Positions 8,333-17,228 are shown, counted from the stretch's first letter. The stretch: DNA of 64,000 bases from Serratia quinivorans (GCF_946227985.1 NZ_CAMKGL010000001.1:248001-312000), one strand, 5' to 3'. The notes: generated by a model from the sequence alone, not told the origin. A program made the numbers and translations.

Positions 8333-9235
8333 TTACTGATAATAAGGCCGCAGTTCCGTATGAAGCGCGGAAATAAGACGCTTTTTCCACTCAACCTCTC
8401 CCTGCCGATAGTGCGAAAACAGATGGCCAATTGCCAGGTTGTCCATGATGGGCAGGGTGAATAACCCTCGTTTATCGGGTTGTGCACTGAACCAGGGCTG
8501 CGGAACCACCGCCATCAGCGGGGCCGCCCGCAACACTGGCGGCAACTGGGCATAATCGGCACAGCTGAGCTGGATCCTGCGTTGTAAACCCTGGCGTTCC
8601 AACTGACGATCCAGCTCATTTTCCGCCTGTGGCCAAGGGTGACAGTAATAGTGCGCATAGTTTGCCAGTTCGCTGAAGGCCAGACCGTTCTTGTGTTGCA
8701 ATATCTGCTGCAAGGGGGCCCCAAATACTGCGACCAGGCGAGTGCTGCCAATCAGTGCATAACGCAGTGCGCTGGTACGCTGTTGATGATCGCCCACAGC
8801 GATCACCATATCGATGCTGCCTTCCAGCAGTTCGTTCCGCCATGAGCGCCGCTCAAAATTCTGACAACGGATATCCACATTGGCGAGTGTGCATTTCTGT
8901 GCCAGCAGCGGCAGCAATATAGGATGCAGTGCCGGCGGTGCAACCAGGTTGAAATGTCGTGGTGCGTCCTGCAAATGGCCGAACAGTTCATTGTCCAGCG
9001 AAGAGAACAATGGCGTTAGTTTCTCTTTAAGCGACAGGGCAAACAGCGTCGGTACCTGGCGATGCCCCTCCCGACGAAATAAAGGCTCATTCAGCACTTC
9101 ACGCAGGCGGGCCAACGCATGGCTGACGGCCGAAGTACTGATGCCTAACTTGTCCGCCGTTTTCTGGCTGGAGCCGGTGCTGGTCAACAGGTAGAGCACT
9201 TTCAGCAGGTTCATGTCCATTTGCAGGATGTTCAT
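8333..9235 (-). CDS. LysR-family regulator divergent from the metallo-beta-lactamase gene
   Basis: 300-residue LysR-type regulator: winged HTH at about residues 8-67 (LLKVLYLLTSTGSSQKTADKLGISTSAVSHALARLREVL) followed by a substrate-binding-like effector domain. The start MNILQMDMNLL at 9235 is preferred because an AAGAAG sequence lies 7 nt upstream; a start at 9265 would lack a ribosome site. It reads away from the metallo-beta-lactamase-like gene, 79 bp apart, the usual arrangement of a LysR regulator with its target. The effector is unknown. Confidence 0.88.
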   Translation of the reverse strand: MNILQMDMNLLKVLYLLTSTGSSQKTADKLGISTSAVSHALARLREVLNEPLFRREGHRQVPTLFALSLKEKLTPLFSSLDNELFGHLQDAPRHFNLVAPPALHPILLPLLAQKCTLANVDIRCQNFERRSWRNELLEGSIDMVIAVGDHQQRTSALRYALIGSTRLVAVFGAPLQQILQHKNGLAFSELANYAHYYCHPWPQAENELDRQLERQGLQRRIQLSCADYAQLPPVLRAAPLMAVVPQPWFSAQPDKRGLFTLPIMDNLAIGHLFSHYRQGEVEWKKRLISALHTELRPYYQ

Positions 9236-9314
9236 TAATGGTCTTCTTAATTGAATACGTTTCAATATTGGGCTGAGTATACTTCAGCCCCGTTTACCTC
9301 CATAGAATTGGATC

Positions 9315-10211
9315 ATGAAAAAAAACCTTGGTTATCTGACGGCTATGACGGTTGCACTGTGTTTCGGCGCTCAGGCGCAGCTTAATCCGGCACAGCCGTT
9401 ATCCAGTGCGCCGCCCTATTCGCTTTTTGAACAGTGGGCGCAGCCGGTCGCGCCATTTCAGATGTTCCCGCATGTTTATTACGTGGGTACCCGCAACCTA
9501 TCGTCCGTGCTGCTGAGCACGCCGGAAGGGCTGATTCTGATCGACGCCGCGCTGGACGCCAGCGCTCCGACGATAAGAGCGCACATAGAGGCTTTGGGTT
9601 TCAACATCAAGGATCTGCGCTATATCCTCAATAGCCACGCGCGTCTCGATCAGGCGGGCGGCATTGCGCGTCTGCAAGCCTGGAGCGGGGCAAAGGTTGT
9701 CGCCAGCGCTGCCAATGCCCAACAGTTGGCGCTAGGCGGCAAACAGGATTTTGCTCTGGGAGATGCGCTGGGCTTCCCGCAGGTGAAGGTCGATATTATC
9801 GTCGGGGAGGGGGACAGCATTACCTTGGGCGACCTGAAATTAACGGCATTGATGACGCCAGGCCATTTGCCGGGTGCCACCTCATGGCTGACCACGCTAC
9901 ATCAGGGAGGGCAAAGTTACCGACTGGTCTATGCCGACAGTCTGGCAACGCCGGACTACTATCTGATCGACAACAAAAACTACCCCAGTCTGGTGCAGGA
10001 TATCCGTGGCAGTTTTGCTCGGTTGGCTCAGCAGCAGGCGGATATTTTTATCGCCAATAAGGGAACGCGCTTCGATCTGGATAATAAAATGAAACGCCTG
10101 CAGGCCGGCGATCTGGATGCCTTTGTTGATCGTCAGGGGTTACAGCAATATGTGCAACAGTCACAACAGACATTTGAAGCTCAGTTAACGCAGCAAAAGA
10201 ATAATATTTAA
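9315..10211 (+). CDS. Subclass B3 metallo-beta-lactamase homologue with RQK active site
   Basis: 298-residue periplasmic protein: signal peptide to about residue 21 (FGAQA|QLNPA), then a metallo-beta-lactamase fold. In usual B3 enzymes the zinc motif is HAHxDH plus two more histidines. Here the motif reads NSHARLDQAGG, giving H108, R110, D112 and Q113; H184 (TPGHLPGATSW) is kept, while the last ligand is K249 in IANKGTRF. In standard numbering this is H118R, H121Q and H263K, the RQK variant described for SPR-1 of Serratia proteamaculans. Hydrolysis of beta-lactams, perhaps only weakly or with unusual metal use, is expected from that relative. The LysR regulator upstream probably controls it. 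Confidence 0.92.
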   Translation: MKKNLGYLTAMTVALCFGAQAQLNPAQPLSSAPPYSLFEQWAQPVAPFQMFPHVYYVGTRNLSSVLLSTPEGLILIDAALDASAPTIRAHIEALGFNIKDLRYILNSHARLDQAGGIARLQAWSGAKVVASAANAQQLALGGKQDFALGDALGFPQVKVDIIVGEGDSITLGDLKLTALMTPGHLPGATSWLTTLHQGGQSYRLVYADSLATPDYYLIDNKNYPSLVQDIRGSFARLAQQQADIFIANKGTRFDLDNKMKRLQAGDLDAFVDRQGLQQYVQQSQQTFEAQLTQQKNNI

Positions 10212-10278
10212 ACCAGGTCAGGGTTTATTTACAAGCGTAATAAATCCTGCCTAAAAAAATAAGGCATATAAATTAGAA

Positions 10279-10713
10279 TTATTTAACCAAACGATAAAAT
10301 AACGGCGGCGCACGAGTCTGATAAGGTGGGAAGAGGGGTAAGGCAATGGCGTAATAAATGATTGAAATAAGGGAGGGAGGGCGTTGTCTATCGGGTGTAG
10401 GGGCCACTGCCAGCAGGACGACCAGCGATGGGTTGTGGTGAAACAGGCTGCAGTAGCCACAGAAGTCAAAGCAGGCTCCGGCAGCCATATCTGCCATGTT
10501 GTGCCCTGCTGGCTGGCTCTCATCGGCACCATGGCTCATCATCGCCATAGGGCCGGCATGCTCCTCGCCCATGGGCATGCCTGTCACCATCTCATTGTTA
10601 TCAAGGCTATTTTGCGAGAGGTGTGCGGAGATGGACGGCGCGATGAAAATCATCAGCATAGCGAACAGGGCCAACCAGGCCAGCATGCGCATATGTTGAA
10701 TTGACAGTTTCAC
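10279..10713 (-). CDS. DUF2946 His/Met-rich membrane-anchored protein
   Basis: 144-residue protein if translation starts at GTG 10713 (GGAAG about 10 nt upstream); in-frame ATGs at 10692 and 10686 are alternatives, and an open frame extends to 10851. One hydrophobic helix near the N-terminus (LAWLALFAMLMIFIAPSI) is followed by a loop rich in Met, His and Cys (GMPMGEEHAGPMAMMSHG, GHNMADMAAGACFDFCGYC). DUF2946 proteins often lie beside copper or iron uptake genes; metal binding is plausible but inferred. It is divergent from the PepSY gene, which has a matching His/Met-rich loop. Confidence 0.75.
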   Translation of the reverse strand: MKLSIQHMRMLAWLALFAMLMIFIAPSISAHLSQNSLDNNEMVTGMPMGEEHAGPMAMMSHGADESQPAGHNMADMAAGACFDFCGYCSLFHHNPSLVVLLAVAPTPDRQRPPSLISIIYYAIALPLFPPYQTRAPPLFYRLVK

Positions 10714-10871
10714 CAGCGGGCGTCTTCCAGAATCAGAGTGTAAAGGGATGATAATCTCTGCAATTGTAACATTAATGAAAATTAAGCTAAACAGAGAAGA
10801 GATTTGTTTGTTAAATGAATATAATTCGGGTAAGTTTCTCATTAATTCCATTTGACCACGGATGACTTATC

Positions 10872-12284
10872 ATGTCTGAACGCATTTCTGCGTTGCCTGC
10901 TGCTGCGCAGAATATTAACCAACAGGTGACTACCCGTAGCTGGTTTATTCCGTTGATGATGCGGCTCCATTTTTATATTGGTCTGTTTGTCGGTCCGTTT
11001 TTACTTATTGCCGCCCTGAGTGGCATATTTTACGCGTTGACGCCGCAAATTGAATCCCGCCTCTATGCCCAACAGTTGTTTAACGACAGCACCGGGCCTA
11101 CATTGCCGTTAAAACGGCAGATTCTTGCCGCGCAGGCGATTGCCCCGTTGCGGGCTTCTCTTTCTGCGGTGCGGCCGTCCGCAGCCGACGGTGAAAATAC
11201 CCGGGTGCTGTTTAACATCGCTGGATTACAGGCTTCGGAACGTCTGGCGGTGTTTATCGATCCGGTTACGGCAAAAACTCACGGTGAGATGGTGGTTTAT
11301 GGCACGAGCGGTGTGTTGCCGCTACGCACCTGGCTGGACCAATTTCACCGCAGTTTGTTACTGGGAGATATTGGGCGCAATTACAGCGAACTGGCGGCGT
11401 CCTGGCTATGGATTGCAGCGCTGGGCGGTTTAATCCTCTGGGCGGTTCGCAAGCGCAACAAGGCGAGCCGGACGCGTGGCAGTTTACGTTGGCTGCATGA
11501 GAAGAGCGGTGTGCTGTTGTTAATCGGCCTGTTGTTCTTTTCTGCTACCGGGCTGACCTGGTCACAATGGGCCGGGGAGAATATCAGCGTATTGCGTCAG
11601 CAGTTTGGCTGGGCGACCCCCTCGCTGTCGACGGCGTTAGGCAAACAGAGCGCACAGCCTGCTGACGAACATGCAGAACATCACGGCCACATGATGCCAA
11701 TGGCCATGACGGAACCCTCGTTGGATGTCGCGATGTATGACAGCGCACTGGCGCGCGCGCGGCGGGCCGGCATTGATGCTGACAGGATTGAAATCAAGCA
11801 GCCGGCGGCGGCGGGACAGGCCTGGACGGTGACGGAGATCGATCGCCGTTGGCCGACGCAGGTTGATGCCGTGGCTATCGATCCCGCAACCATGGCGATT
11901 GTTGGTCGTGTTAGCTTCGAACAATATCCGCTGGCGGCAAAATTAACGCGCTGGGGTATCGATCTGCATATGGGCGTTTTGTTCGGCCTGGCCAATGAGT
12001 GGGTGCTGGTGGTATTTGCCGCCGGGTTGGTGGCGATGGTGGTGATGGGATACCTGATGTGGTGGCGTGGTCGCCCAACGCGGGTGGCGCGCAAGCCCGT
12101 GCGTTCCCCCTTTATGTTGCTGCGTAAAACCCCCAAAGGGCCGCTGTTGCTGATTGTCGGTCTTACGCTGTTGCTGGGGTATTGCCTGCCGGTGATGGGC
12201 ATCAGCCTGCTGGTATTTTTACTGTGTGATGGGCTGTGGTGTCTGGCGGCACGGCAGCGTAAAGCGCACCTATCGACAAAGTGA
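10872..12284 (+). CDS. PepSY-domain inner-membrane protein
   Basis: 470-residue protein of the PepSY-associated transmembrane family. A helix with basic flanks at about 28-57 (MRLHFYIGLFVGPFLLIAALSGIFYAL) opens the protein; periplasmic PepSY segments at about 80-165 and 285-350 alternate with membrane helices near 175-193, 212-230 and 372-398, and a final hydrophobic pair closes the C-terminus. A His/Met cluster at 267-279 (HAEHHGHMMPMAM) may bind metal. Relatives occur beside siderophore or copper receptors and some act as ferric reductases; for this one the role is unproven. It is divergent from the DUF2946 gene. Confidence 0.85.
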   Translation: MSERISALPAAAQNINQQVTTRSWFIPLMMRLHFYIGLFVGPFLLIAALSGIFYALTPQIESRLYAQQLFNDSTGPTLPLKRQILAAQAIAPLRASLSAVRPSAADGENTRVLFNIAGLQASERLAVFIDPVTAKTHGEMVVYGTSGVLPLRTWLDQFHRSLLLGDIGRNYSELAASWLWIAALGGLILWAVRKRNKASRTRGSLRWLHEKSGVLLLIGLLFFSATGLTWSQWAGENISVLRQQFGWATPSLSTALGKQSAQPADEHAEHHGHMMPMAMTEPSLDVAMYDSALARARRAGIDADRIEIKQPAAAGQAWTVTEIDRRWPTQVDAVAIDPATMAIVGRVSFEQYPLAAKLTRWGIDLHMGVLFGLANEWVLVVFAAGLVAMVVMGYLMWWRGRPTRVARKPVRSPFMLLRKTPKGPLLLIVGLTLLLGYCLPVMGISLLVFLLCDGLWCLAARQRKAHLSTK

Positions 12285-12351
12285 AATTTGTAGAAAAGCC
12301 TTCTCTCTTCTAGACTTAGAAGACAATAAACGTACTCCAAGAGGACAAACC

Positions 12352-12681
12352 ATGACGAATAAGCTGGTTTTAGCCATTTGCACTGCAGCGACTTTCACCC
12401 TTCTTGCCGGTTGTACGGCTTATGACAGGGCCGCCAGTTATGTTCAGGAGCCTGTGGTCAGTGATGTCAAAGTAGGGATGACCAAACAGCAGGTTCGTGC
12501 AATTGCCGGGCCACCGTCAACGACAGCTACTCTGGTTCATGCACAGGGTACCTGCGATACCTACGCGGTGGCGCCACGTGACGGAAAAGTACAAACCTAT
12601 TTTGTCAGCTACAGCGATACAGGTCATGTGATGAACAAAGGGTATCAGACCTGTTCAGACTACGACTCTCAGCCTAAATAA
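12352..12681 (+). CDS. osmE: Osmotically inducible lipoprotein OsmE
   Basis: 109-residue lipoprotein with a type II signal peptide and lipobox LLAGC (C21). The rest is a SmpA/OmlA-like fold (VKVGMTKQQVRAIAGPPS, then GTCDTYAVAPRDGKVQTYFV) and matches E. coli OsmE in length and in the run GCTAYDR and the tail GYQTC.DYD. In E. coli expression rises with osmolarity and in stationary phase. AGAGGACAAACC precedes ATG 12352. A terminator follows directly. It lies next to the tRNA block at the edge of the accessory region. Confidence 0.94.
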   Translation: MTNKLVLAICTAATFTLLAGCTAYDRAASYVQEPVVSDVKVGMTKQQVRAIAGPPSTTATLVHAQGTCDTYAVAPRDGKVQTYFVSYSDTGHVMNKGYQTCSDYDSQPK

Positions 12682-12705
12682 CGGCTATTATGCTGAGCTA
12701 TCCGG

Positions 12706-12728
12706 CCCCGCTTCGGCGGGGTTTTTCA
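12706..12728 (+). terminator. osmE terminator
   Basis: Stem CCCCGC/GCGGGG with TTCG loop followed by five Ts. Confidence 0.9.
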
Positions 12729-12837
12729 TTTTTTGACCGCCAGTGGCATGAAGTTTAACCAAACACACTTTTTCCTGCTTTTTTTTGCATGAAACGATAG
12801 ACATTTCATAACGGTAGCGCTAATATCTGCGCCCATT

Positions 12838-12925
12838 GGAAGGATGGCCGAGTGGTTTAAGGCAACGGTCTTGAAAACCGTCGAGTGTAACAGCTCCCAG
12901 AGTTCGAATCTCTGTCCTTCCGCCA
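12838..12925 (+). tRNA. serT: tRNA-Ser (UGA)
   Basis: 88-nt cloverleaf including an encoded CCA. The acceptor GGAAGGA pairs with TCCTTCC, the long variable arm typical of serine tRNA is present, and the anticodon loop CTTGAAA gives UGA. TTCGAAT is the T loop. Confidence 0.97.
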
Positions 12926-12931
12926 AATTTA

Positions 12932-13007
<76 letters not shown>

Positions 13008-13039
13008 TACAGTTGTACAGACGCTTAATACCGTCTATG

Positions 13040-13074
13040 AACCCCAGCAATCTTAATGATCGCTGGGGTTTTTC
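13040..13074 (+). terminator. Terminator of the tRNA-Ser/tRNA-Thr unit
   Basis: Nine-base stem AACCCCAGC/GCTGGGGTT with a 13-nt loop that contains a further short pairing, followed by a T-rich tract. Confidence 0.88.
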
Positions 13075-13158
13075 GTTTTCCGCCCGCGCCGAGCTGCCCT
13101 GAAAGGGCATTGTCAGGCGCAAGATGTTAATCTGCATAAATTGCAACCGGAGGTAGTT

Positions 13159-13365
13159 ATGGGCAGCGGCTTCGAAGATTCAAAAGCTTTGTATATCGGC
13201 ATATGTACAGTGATAGGCGATGCGGTTTTGGTGTTAATTAATGAAGAACGCGCCACGGAAAAGGCCGATATCATTGATGTGTTGAAAACGGCCATTACCA
13301 GAGAAGGCAGGGATGTCAGCCTGGATGAGGCTCGTATACTGGCCGTTGAATGGCTGGAGCGTTAA
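13159..13365 (+). CDS. Small hypothetical protein (68 residues)
   Basis: ATG 13159 has GGAGG 5 nt upstream, a strong ribosome site. The product is acidic and helical with no signal peptide or membrane segment: MGSGFEDSKALYIGIC opens it, then ERATEKADIIDVLKTAI and SLDEARILAVEWLER. The length and the two-helix pattern recall the small YmgB/AriR connector family, but the similarity is too weak to assert. It lies between two tRNA transcription units, alone on its strand apart from the lipoprotein gene downstream. Confidence 0.65.
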   Translation: MGSGFEDSKALYIGICTVIGDAVLVLINEERATEKADIIDVLKTAITREGRDVSLDEARILAVEWLER

Positions 13366-13475
13366 GCGCTAAAGGCCCATGCTCGCCAGAATTTTCACGA
13401 AAACTGACAGTTTGTTGAAAGACAGTGAGTCATGAATGAGATATAACCAGATAGCGAAAAGATAAGGAGTGTTGG

Positions 13476-13619
13476 ATGAAAAGGGGATTGTTTCTTTTGG
13501 TTATTTTAACCCTATCTGGATGTACAGGCTCTTTGGGGTCAATATTGGGTGTTATTCCGCAAAGTTCCGACGTTTGCCCGCAGGGGAAAAACTCTATCAC
13601 GGGTGAGTGCCGAGTTTAA
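13476..13619 (+). CDS. Small lipoprotein (47 residues)
   Basis: ATAAGGAGTGTTGG leads into ATG 13476. The product begins MKRGLFLLVILTLSGC: two basic residues, a hydrophobic core and a lipobox LSGC with C16 as the lipidated cysteine. The 31-residue mature part is Gly/Ser/Pro-rich (TGSLGSILGVIPQSSDVCPQ) and has two further cysteines, C38 and C45, which could form a disulfide. A strong terminator follows within 15 bp. Strong translation signals, a lipobox and a terminator make this a real gene; function is unknown. Confidence 0.78.
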   Translation: MKRGLFLLVILTLSGCTGSLGSILGVIPQSSDVCPQGKNSITGECRV

Positions 13620-13628
13620 ATCATAAAA

Positions 13629-13657
13629 AAACCAACCGCTAAGGGTTGGTTTTTTTA
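13629..13657 (+). terminator. Terminator of the small lipoprotein gene
   Basis: Eight-base stem AACCAACC/GGTTGGTT, 6-nt loop, run of seven Ts. It faces the 3' end of the tRNA-Pro gene and, being A-flanked on its left side, may also act for that gene. Confidence 0.9.
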
Positions 13658-13667
13658 TGGGTATTTT

Positions 13668-13744
13668 TGGTCGGCATGAGAGGATTTGAACCTCCGACCC
13701 CCGACACCCCATGACGGTGCGCTACCAAGCTGCGCTACATGCCG
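13668..13744 (-). tRNA. proL: tRNA-Pro (GGG)
   Basis: 77-nt cloverleaf including CCA on the minus strand; acceptor CGGCATG pairs with CATGCCG and the anticodon loop ATGGGGT gives GGG. Position beside yejM is as for E. coli proL. Confidence 0.96.
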
Positions 13745-13822
13745 ACGCTATAGAAAATTATACTACCCGTTCTCAATTTCAAATCAAGAGCTCCGCCAAC
13801 TGACTGATCGTATTTTAATCAG

Positions 13823-15604
13823 TTAGTTGGCGATAAAGCGTTTCACATCGGTCAGTACCTGCAACAGCAGGGCCAGCTGTGGCTTCTCGTCTTTGATCTC
13901 TTTGTCATTCTTATCGTACGCACGGTAGTTACCGCCGCTATCCAATACCAAAGTTTGCGTAGGAGTGGTGATCACTAACAGGCTGTTATCACCGGTAGCG
14001 ACCCAGTTATTCCTGCGCTGGGCGGTAAACAGGTCTTCACCCTGTGAATAATCATTAGGGTTGGTTTTCACGTGTAGCAAACGTTGCATCAGCGTACGCA
14101 TCACATCGTTATGGCCGGTTAGCTTACTGATGGTTTGCGCCGGTGTCCCCGGCCAGTGAATAACCAAGGGAACCTGCAGCTGTTGCTGGTTGAAACTGGT
14201 ACCCGCACCCCAGTAACCCTTGCCGGTGTCATTAAATTCAACGCCGTGCTCTGCGGTTATCACCACTACGGTTTTATCCAGAACACCGCGTTCTTTCAGC
14301 GTGCCGAGCACCTGAGCAATTTGCGCATCCACATCCTGCGCACCTGCGCGGTAGCGCTGAATAAAATCGGCCGGGGCTGGGGTTTTCTCATTGGCCGCAG
14401 GTTCAGCGCCACGGAAATTGATATAGGAGAACCATGGACCGTTACTGTTTTGGTCAGCCAGCCAGCGTTGCCATTGTTGCGTGGTCGCCGCATCATTTTG
14501 CTGTTTTGCTGCCGGCAGCGTGAAATCGGTCAACAGCGCCTGGCGATACAGGCTGGCGTTAAAGCCGTCAGACGAGAATAAACCAAACTGATAACCCTGG
14601 GCGCTGAGAGCGCTGACCAGAGCAGAAGGTTTACGCGCGGCGAGAACGCTGTCCAGATAGGTAGGTGAAATGCCGTAGAACAGGCCAAACAGGCCGGTAT
14701 CCGCATGATTACCGGAACTGTAGTGATCGCTGAAGCGAACATTTTCCTGTGCGAAACGGGTCAGGGCAGGCATGTCCTGTTTCATATCCTGCTCGCGAAC
14801 GCCGTCCACCACGATCATCAGCAGGTTATAGCCGCTGCCTTTGTCGCTGTAGCTAAGATCGCTCAGCGGATATTCCACCGCAACGGCTTCCGGGTTTCCT
14901 TGCTGCACCAGGCGGCGTTCATATTCCTGCGAATCGAGCAGGCCGTGTTTTTCAAGGAATTTACGCGCAGTCATCGGGTACGACAATGGCAGGTTGGCCC
15001 GCTGCATGGTGATCGGGCGGTAGAAGTTGGCGTCAGCCCAGATATAAATGAGGTGCGAGGCGAAAAAGGCACTGATGAACAGTGCGGCCAGCGGCTTGCC
15101 GAACCGTTGACGATTCAGACTGCGCAGCTTTTGCCAGCTCCAGGTACCAAACAGCATCTCCACCAGGAAGATAACCGGCACGCAGATAAACATCAGCTGC
15201 CAGTCGCGCGCCAGTTCACTTTGATCCGGGTTGATCACCAGTTCCCACACCACCGGATTAAGGTGAAGGTGGAAATGCGTGAACACTTCGCTGTCTACCA
15301 GCAATAACGTTAGCCCGGCGGTAGCCAAAGCAGCGGAAATAAATCGCAATAACCGCTGTGACATCACCACAAAGGTGAGCGGGAAAATCACCAGCAGGTA
15401 GCCGGCGAAAACGATAAAGCTGAAATGCCCCAACAAACTGACCAGCGCATAAACCCGACCCAACAGGGAAGAGGGCCAGTCGGTGACAAACAGGTAGCGG
15501 CTACCCAGCCCGAGGGCAAGCAGGATATTGAATAAGGCGAACCAGTGCCCCCAGCTAATCATCTGGGAGACTTTTTCACGATAACGCTGACGGTTTGTCA
15601 CCAT
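13823..15604 (-). CDS. yejM: LPS-sensing inner-membrane protein YejM (PbgA/LapC)
   Basis: 593-residue essential-type envelope protein. Five N-terminal helices (about residues 18-195) are followed by an arginine-bearing linker (YRPITMQRANLPLSYPMTARKFLEKHG) and a periplasmic alkaline-phosphatase-like domain (LLMIVVDGVREQD, SSGNHADTG, FSSDGFNASLYRQ). In E. coli the protein senses periplasmic lipid A and restrains LapB, so protecting LpxC from FtsH. The N-terminal 230 residues match E. coli almost residue for residue. The start MVTNRQRYREKVSQM agrees with the family. It follows yejL with a 9-bp gap. Confidence 0.96.
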   Translation of the reverse strand: MVTNRQRYREKVSQMISWGHWFALFNILLALGLGSRYLFVTDWPSSLLGRVYALVSLLGHFSFIVFAGYLLVIFPLTFVVMSQRLLRFISAALATAGLTLLLVDSEVFTHFHLHLNPVVWELVINPDQSELARDWQLMFICVPVIFLVEMLFGTWSWQKLRSLNRQRFGKPLAALFISAFFASHLIYIWADANFYRPITMQRANLPLSYPMTARKFLEKHGLLDSQEYERRLVQQGNPEAVAVEYPLSDLSYSDKGSGYNLLMIVVDGVREQDMKQDMPALTRFAQENVRFSDHYSSGNHADTGLFGLFYGISPTYLDSVLAARKPSALVSALSAQGYQFGLFSSDGFNASLYRQALLTDFTLPAAKQQNDAATTQQWQRWLADQNSNGPWFSYINFRGAEPAANEKTPAPADFIQRYRAGAQDVDAQIAQVLGTLKERGVLDKTVVVITAEHGVEFNDTGKGYWGAGTSFNQQQLQVPLVIHWPGTPAQTISKLTGHNDVMRTLMQRLLHVKTNPNDYSQGEDLFTAQRRNNWVATGDNSLLVITTPTQTLVLDSGGNYRAYDKNDKEIKDEKPQLALLLQVLTDVKRFIAN

Positions 15605-15613
15605 AATTAATTA

Positions 15614-15841
15614 TTAATGCGCTTTATCTTCACGAATAGAAGCTTGCAGAGCTTCTGCAAACGATTTTGCCAATGTTTTCCGCTGCGCGGGAGCCACACT
15701 GGTATTGATCAGATTAGTTACCATGTTGCCCAGCACCATCAGAGAAAGATCGGTGGGAGTATGGTGTTTTTCCAGAACATTAACCAGCTCGGAGAGCAGC
15801 TGTTCAACGTGTTCGTCACTGTAACGGGATGATTGTGGCAT
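15614..15841 (-). CDS. yejL: UPF0352 protein YejL
   Basis: 75-residue all-helical cytosolic protein of unknown function, identical in length to E. coli YejL and sharing SRYSDE.VEQLL and [23 protein letters not shown]. The start is [11 protein letters not shown] at 15841; an in-frame ATG at 15874 would add 11 residues absent from the family. It is the first gene of the yejL-yejM unit and is divergent from yejK. Confidence 0.94.
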   Translation of the reverse strand: MPQSSRYSDEHVEQLLSELVNVLEKHHTPTDLSLMVLGNMVTNLINTSVAPAQRKTLAKSFAEALQASIREDKAH

Positions 15842-16133
15842 AAAAATTGCGCTCAAAGCCTGACAAAGTCCCATATCTTACCGTATAGGACAGTGATTTT
15901 CCGCTCTTTTATCGATTCCCTTTGTCTTTCAAACCGTAGCGTAGCGGGGTTCCCTTTACGGGGGCCGGGCAACTCTCGTCGTGTCTCCTGAAATCCCCCG
16001 GTTCTGTCAGCTATTTACGTATTGTATGGGGGCTGGAAATTTATAGATCTCTGATGATGTAAGCACAGCTTTAAAGTTGCAGGCTGGGGCCTTCAGTGAT
16101 TGAATACGCGCTCAAAGAACAGGAGGATTTACC

Positions 16134-17144
16134 ATGAGTCTGGATATCGACCAGATCGCTCTGCACCAGTTGGTCAAACGCGATGAGCAAACCTTGGACG
16201 TGGTGCTGCGCGATTCACTGCTGCCCACCAATGCCGCGGTGGAAGAGATGATGGAAGAGCTGCATCGTGTCTATAGTGCCAAGAGTAAGGCTTACGGCCT
16301 GTTCAATGAAGGCAGTGAGCTGGCGGATGCATTGCGTACCTGCCGTAAAGAAGATAAGGACTTCCTGGCCTTCAGCCGTGCGGCGACCGGTCGCCTGCGC
16401 GATGAGTTGGCCAAGTATCCCTTTGCCGAAGGCGGCGTGGTGCTGTTTGGTCAGTACCGCTACCTGGCGGTGGAGTATTTGCTGATTGCGGTGCTGAATA
16501 GCCGCAACAGTTCGCGTGTTAACGAAGAGCTGGATATCAACACCACCCATTATCTTGATATCAACCATGCCGACATCGTGGCGCGCATCGATCTGACCGA
16601 ATGGGAAACCAATCCGGAGTCGACCCGGTATCTGACTTTCCTGAAAGGGCGGGTGGGCCGCAAGGTGTCCGATTTCTTTATGGATTTCCTGGCGGCGGCC
16701 GAAGGTCTGGATACCAAGGCGCAAAACCGGGGCTTGCTGCAGGCGGTTGACGATTACTGCGCCGACGCGCAGTTGGATAAGAATGAGCGCCAGTCGGTAC
16801 GTCAGCAGGTTTACAGCTATTGCAACGAACAGTTGCAGGCCGGTGAAGAAATTGAACTGCAGGAATTGTCGAAAGAGCTCGCGCCCGTGGGCGAGAAAGA
16901 TTTTCTGCAGTTTTCCAGCGAGCAGGGTTATCAACTGGAAGACAGCTTCCCGGCCGATCGTGGCACGCTGCGTCAGTTGACCAAATTTGCCGGCAGCGGC
17001 GGTGGCATCAGCATTAACTTTGATGCGATGCTGTTGGGGGAGCGAATTTTCTGGGATGCGGCTACCGATACGCTAACTATCAGAGGGACGCCACCGAACC
17101 TGCGCGACCAGTTACAACGTCGTTTGAACAGCGGCAATAAGTAA
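16134..17144 (+). CDS. yejK: Nucleoid-associated protein YejK
   Basis: 336-residue nucleoid-associated protein (NdpA family). The N-terminus [30 protein letters not shown] and the segment [14 protein letters not shown] [27 protein letters not shown] are family hallmarks; E. coli YejK has 335 residues. It binds DNA and interacts with topoisomerase IV in E. coli. AGGAGGATTTACC is an excellent ribosome site for ATG 16134. It converges on rplY with a shared terminator. Confidence 0.95.
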   Translation: MSLDIDQIALHQLVKRDEQTLDVVLRDSLLPTNAAVEEMMEELHRVYSAKSKAYGLFNEGSELADALRTCRKEDKDFLAFSRAATGRLRDELAKYPFAEGGVVLFGQYRYLAVEYLLIAVLNSRNSSRVNEELDINTTHYLDINHADIVARIDLTEWETNPESTRYLTFLKGRVGRKVSDFFMDFLAAAEGLDTKAQNRGLLQAVDDYCADAQLDKNERQSVRQQVYSYCNEQLQAGEEIELQELSKELAPVGEKDFLQFSSEQGYQLEDSFPADRGTLRQLTKFAGSGGGISINFDAMLLGERIFWDAATDTLTIRGTPPNLRDQLQRRLNSGNK

Positions 17145-17167
17145 TTTCACCGGATCTCAGACAATAA

Positions 17168-17191
17168 AAAACGCCGCAATTGCGGCGTTTT
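17168..17191. terminator. Bidirectional terminator between yejK and rplY
   Basis: AACGCCGCAATTGCGGCGTT is a perfect palindrome flanked by an A run on the left and Ts on the right, so it can stop transcription from either side. Confidence 0.92.
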
Positions 17192-17228
17192 CTACTTCGG
17201 CGTCCCGAAAGGTTCGATTTCGTTGCGA

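Noticed and set aside
10741..10851. Possible Fur box between the DUF2946 and PepSY genes
   Set aside because: AT-rich with GATAAT-like pieces, but no palindrome good enough to call.
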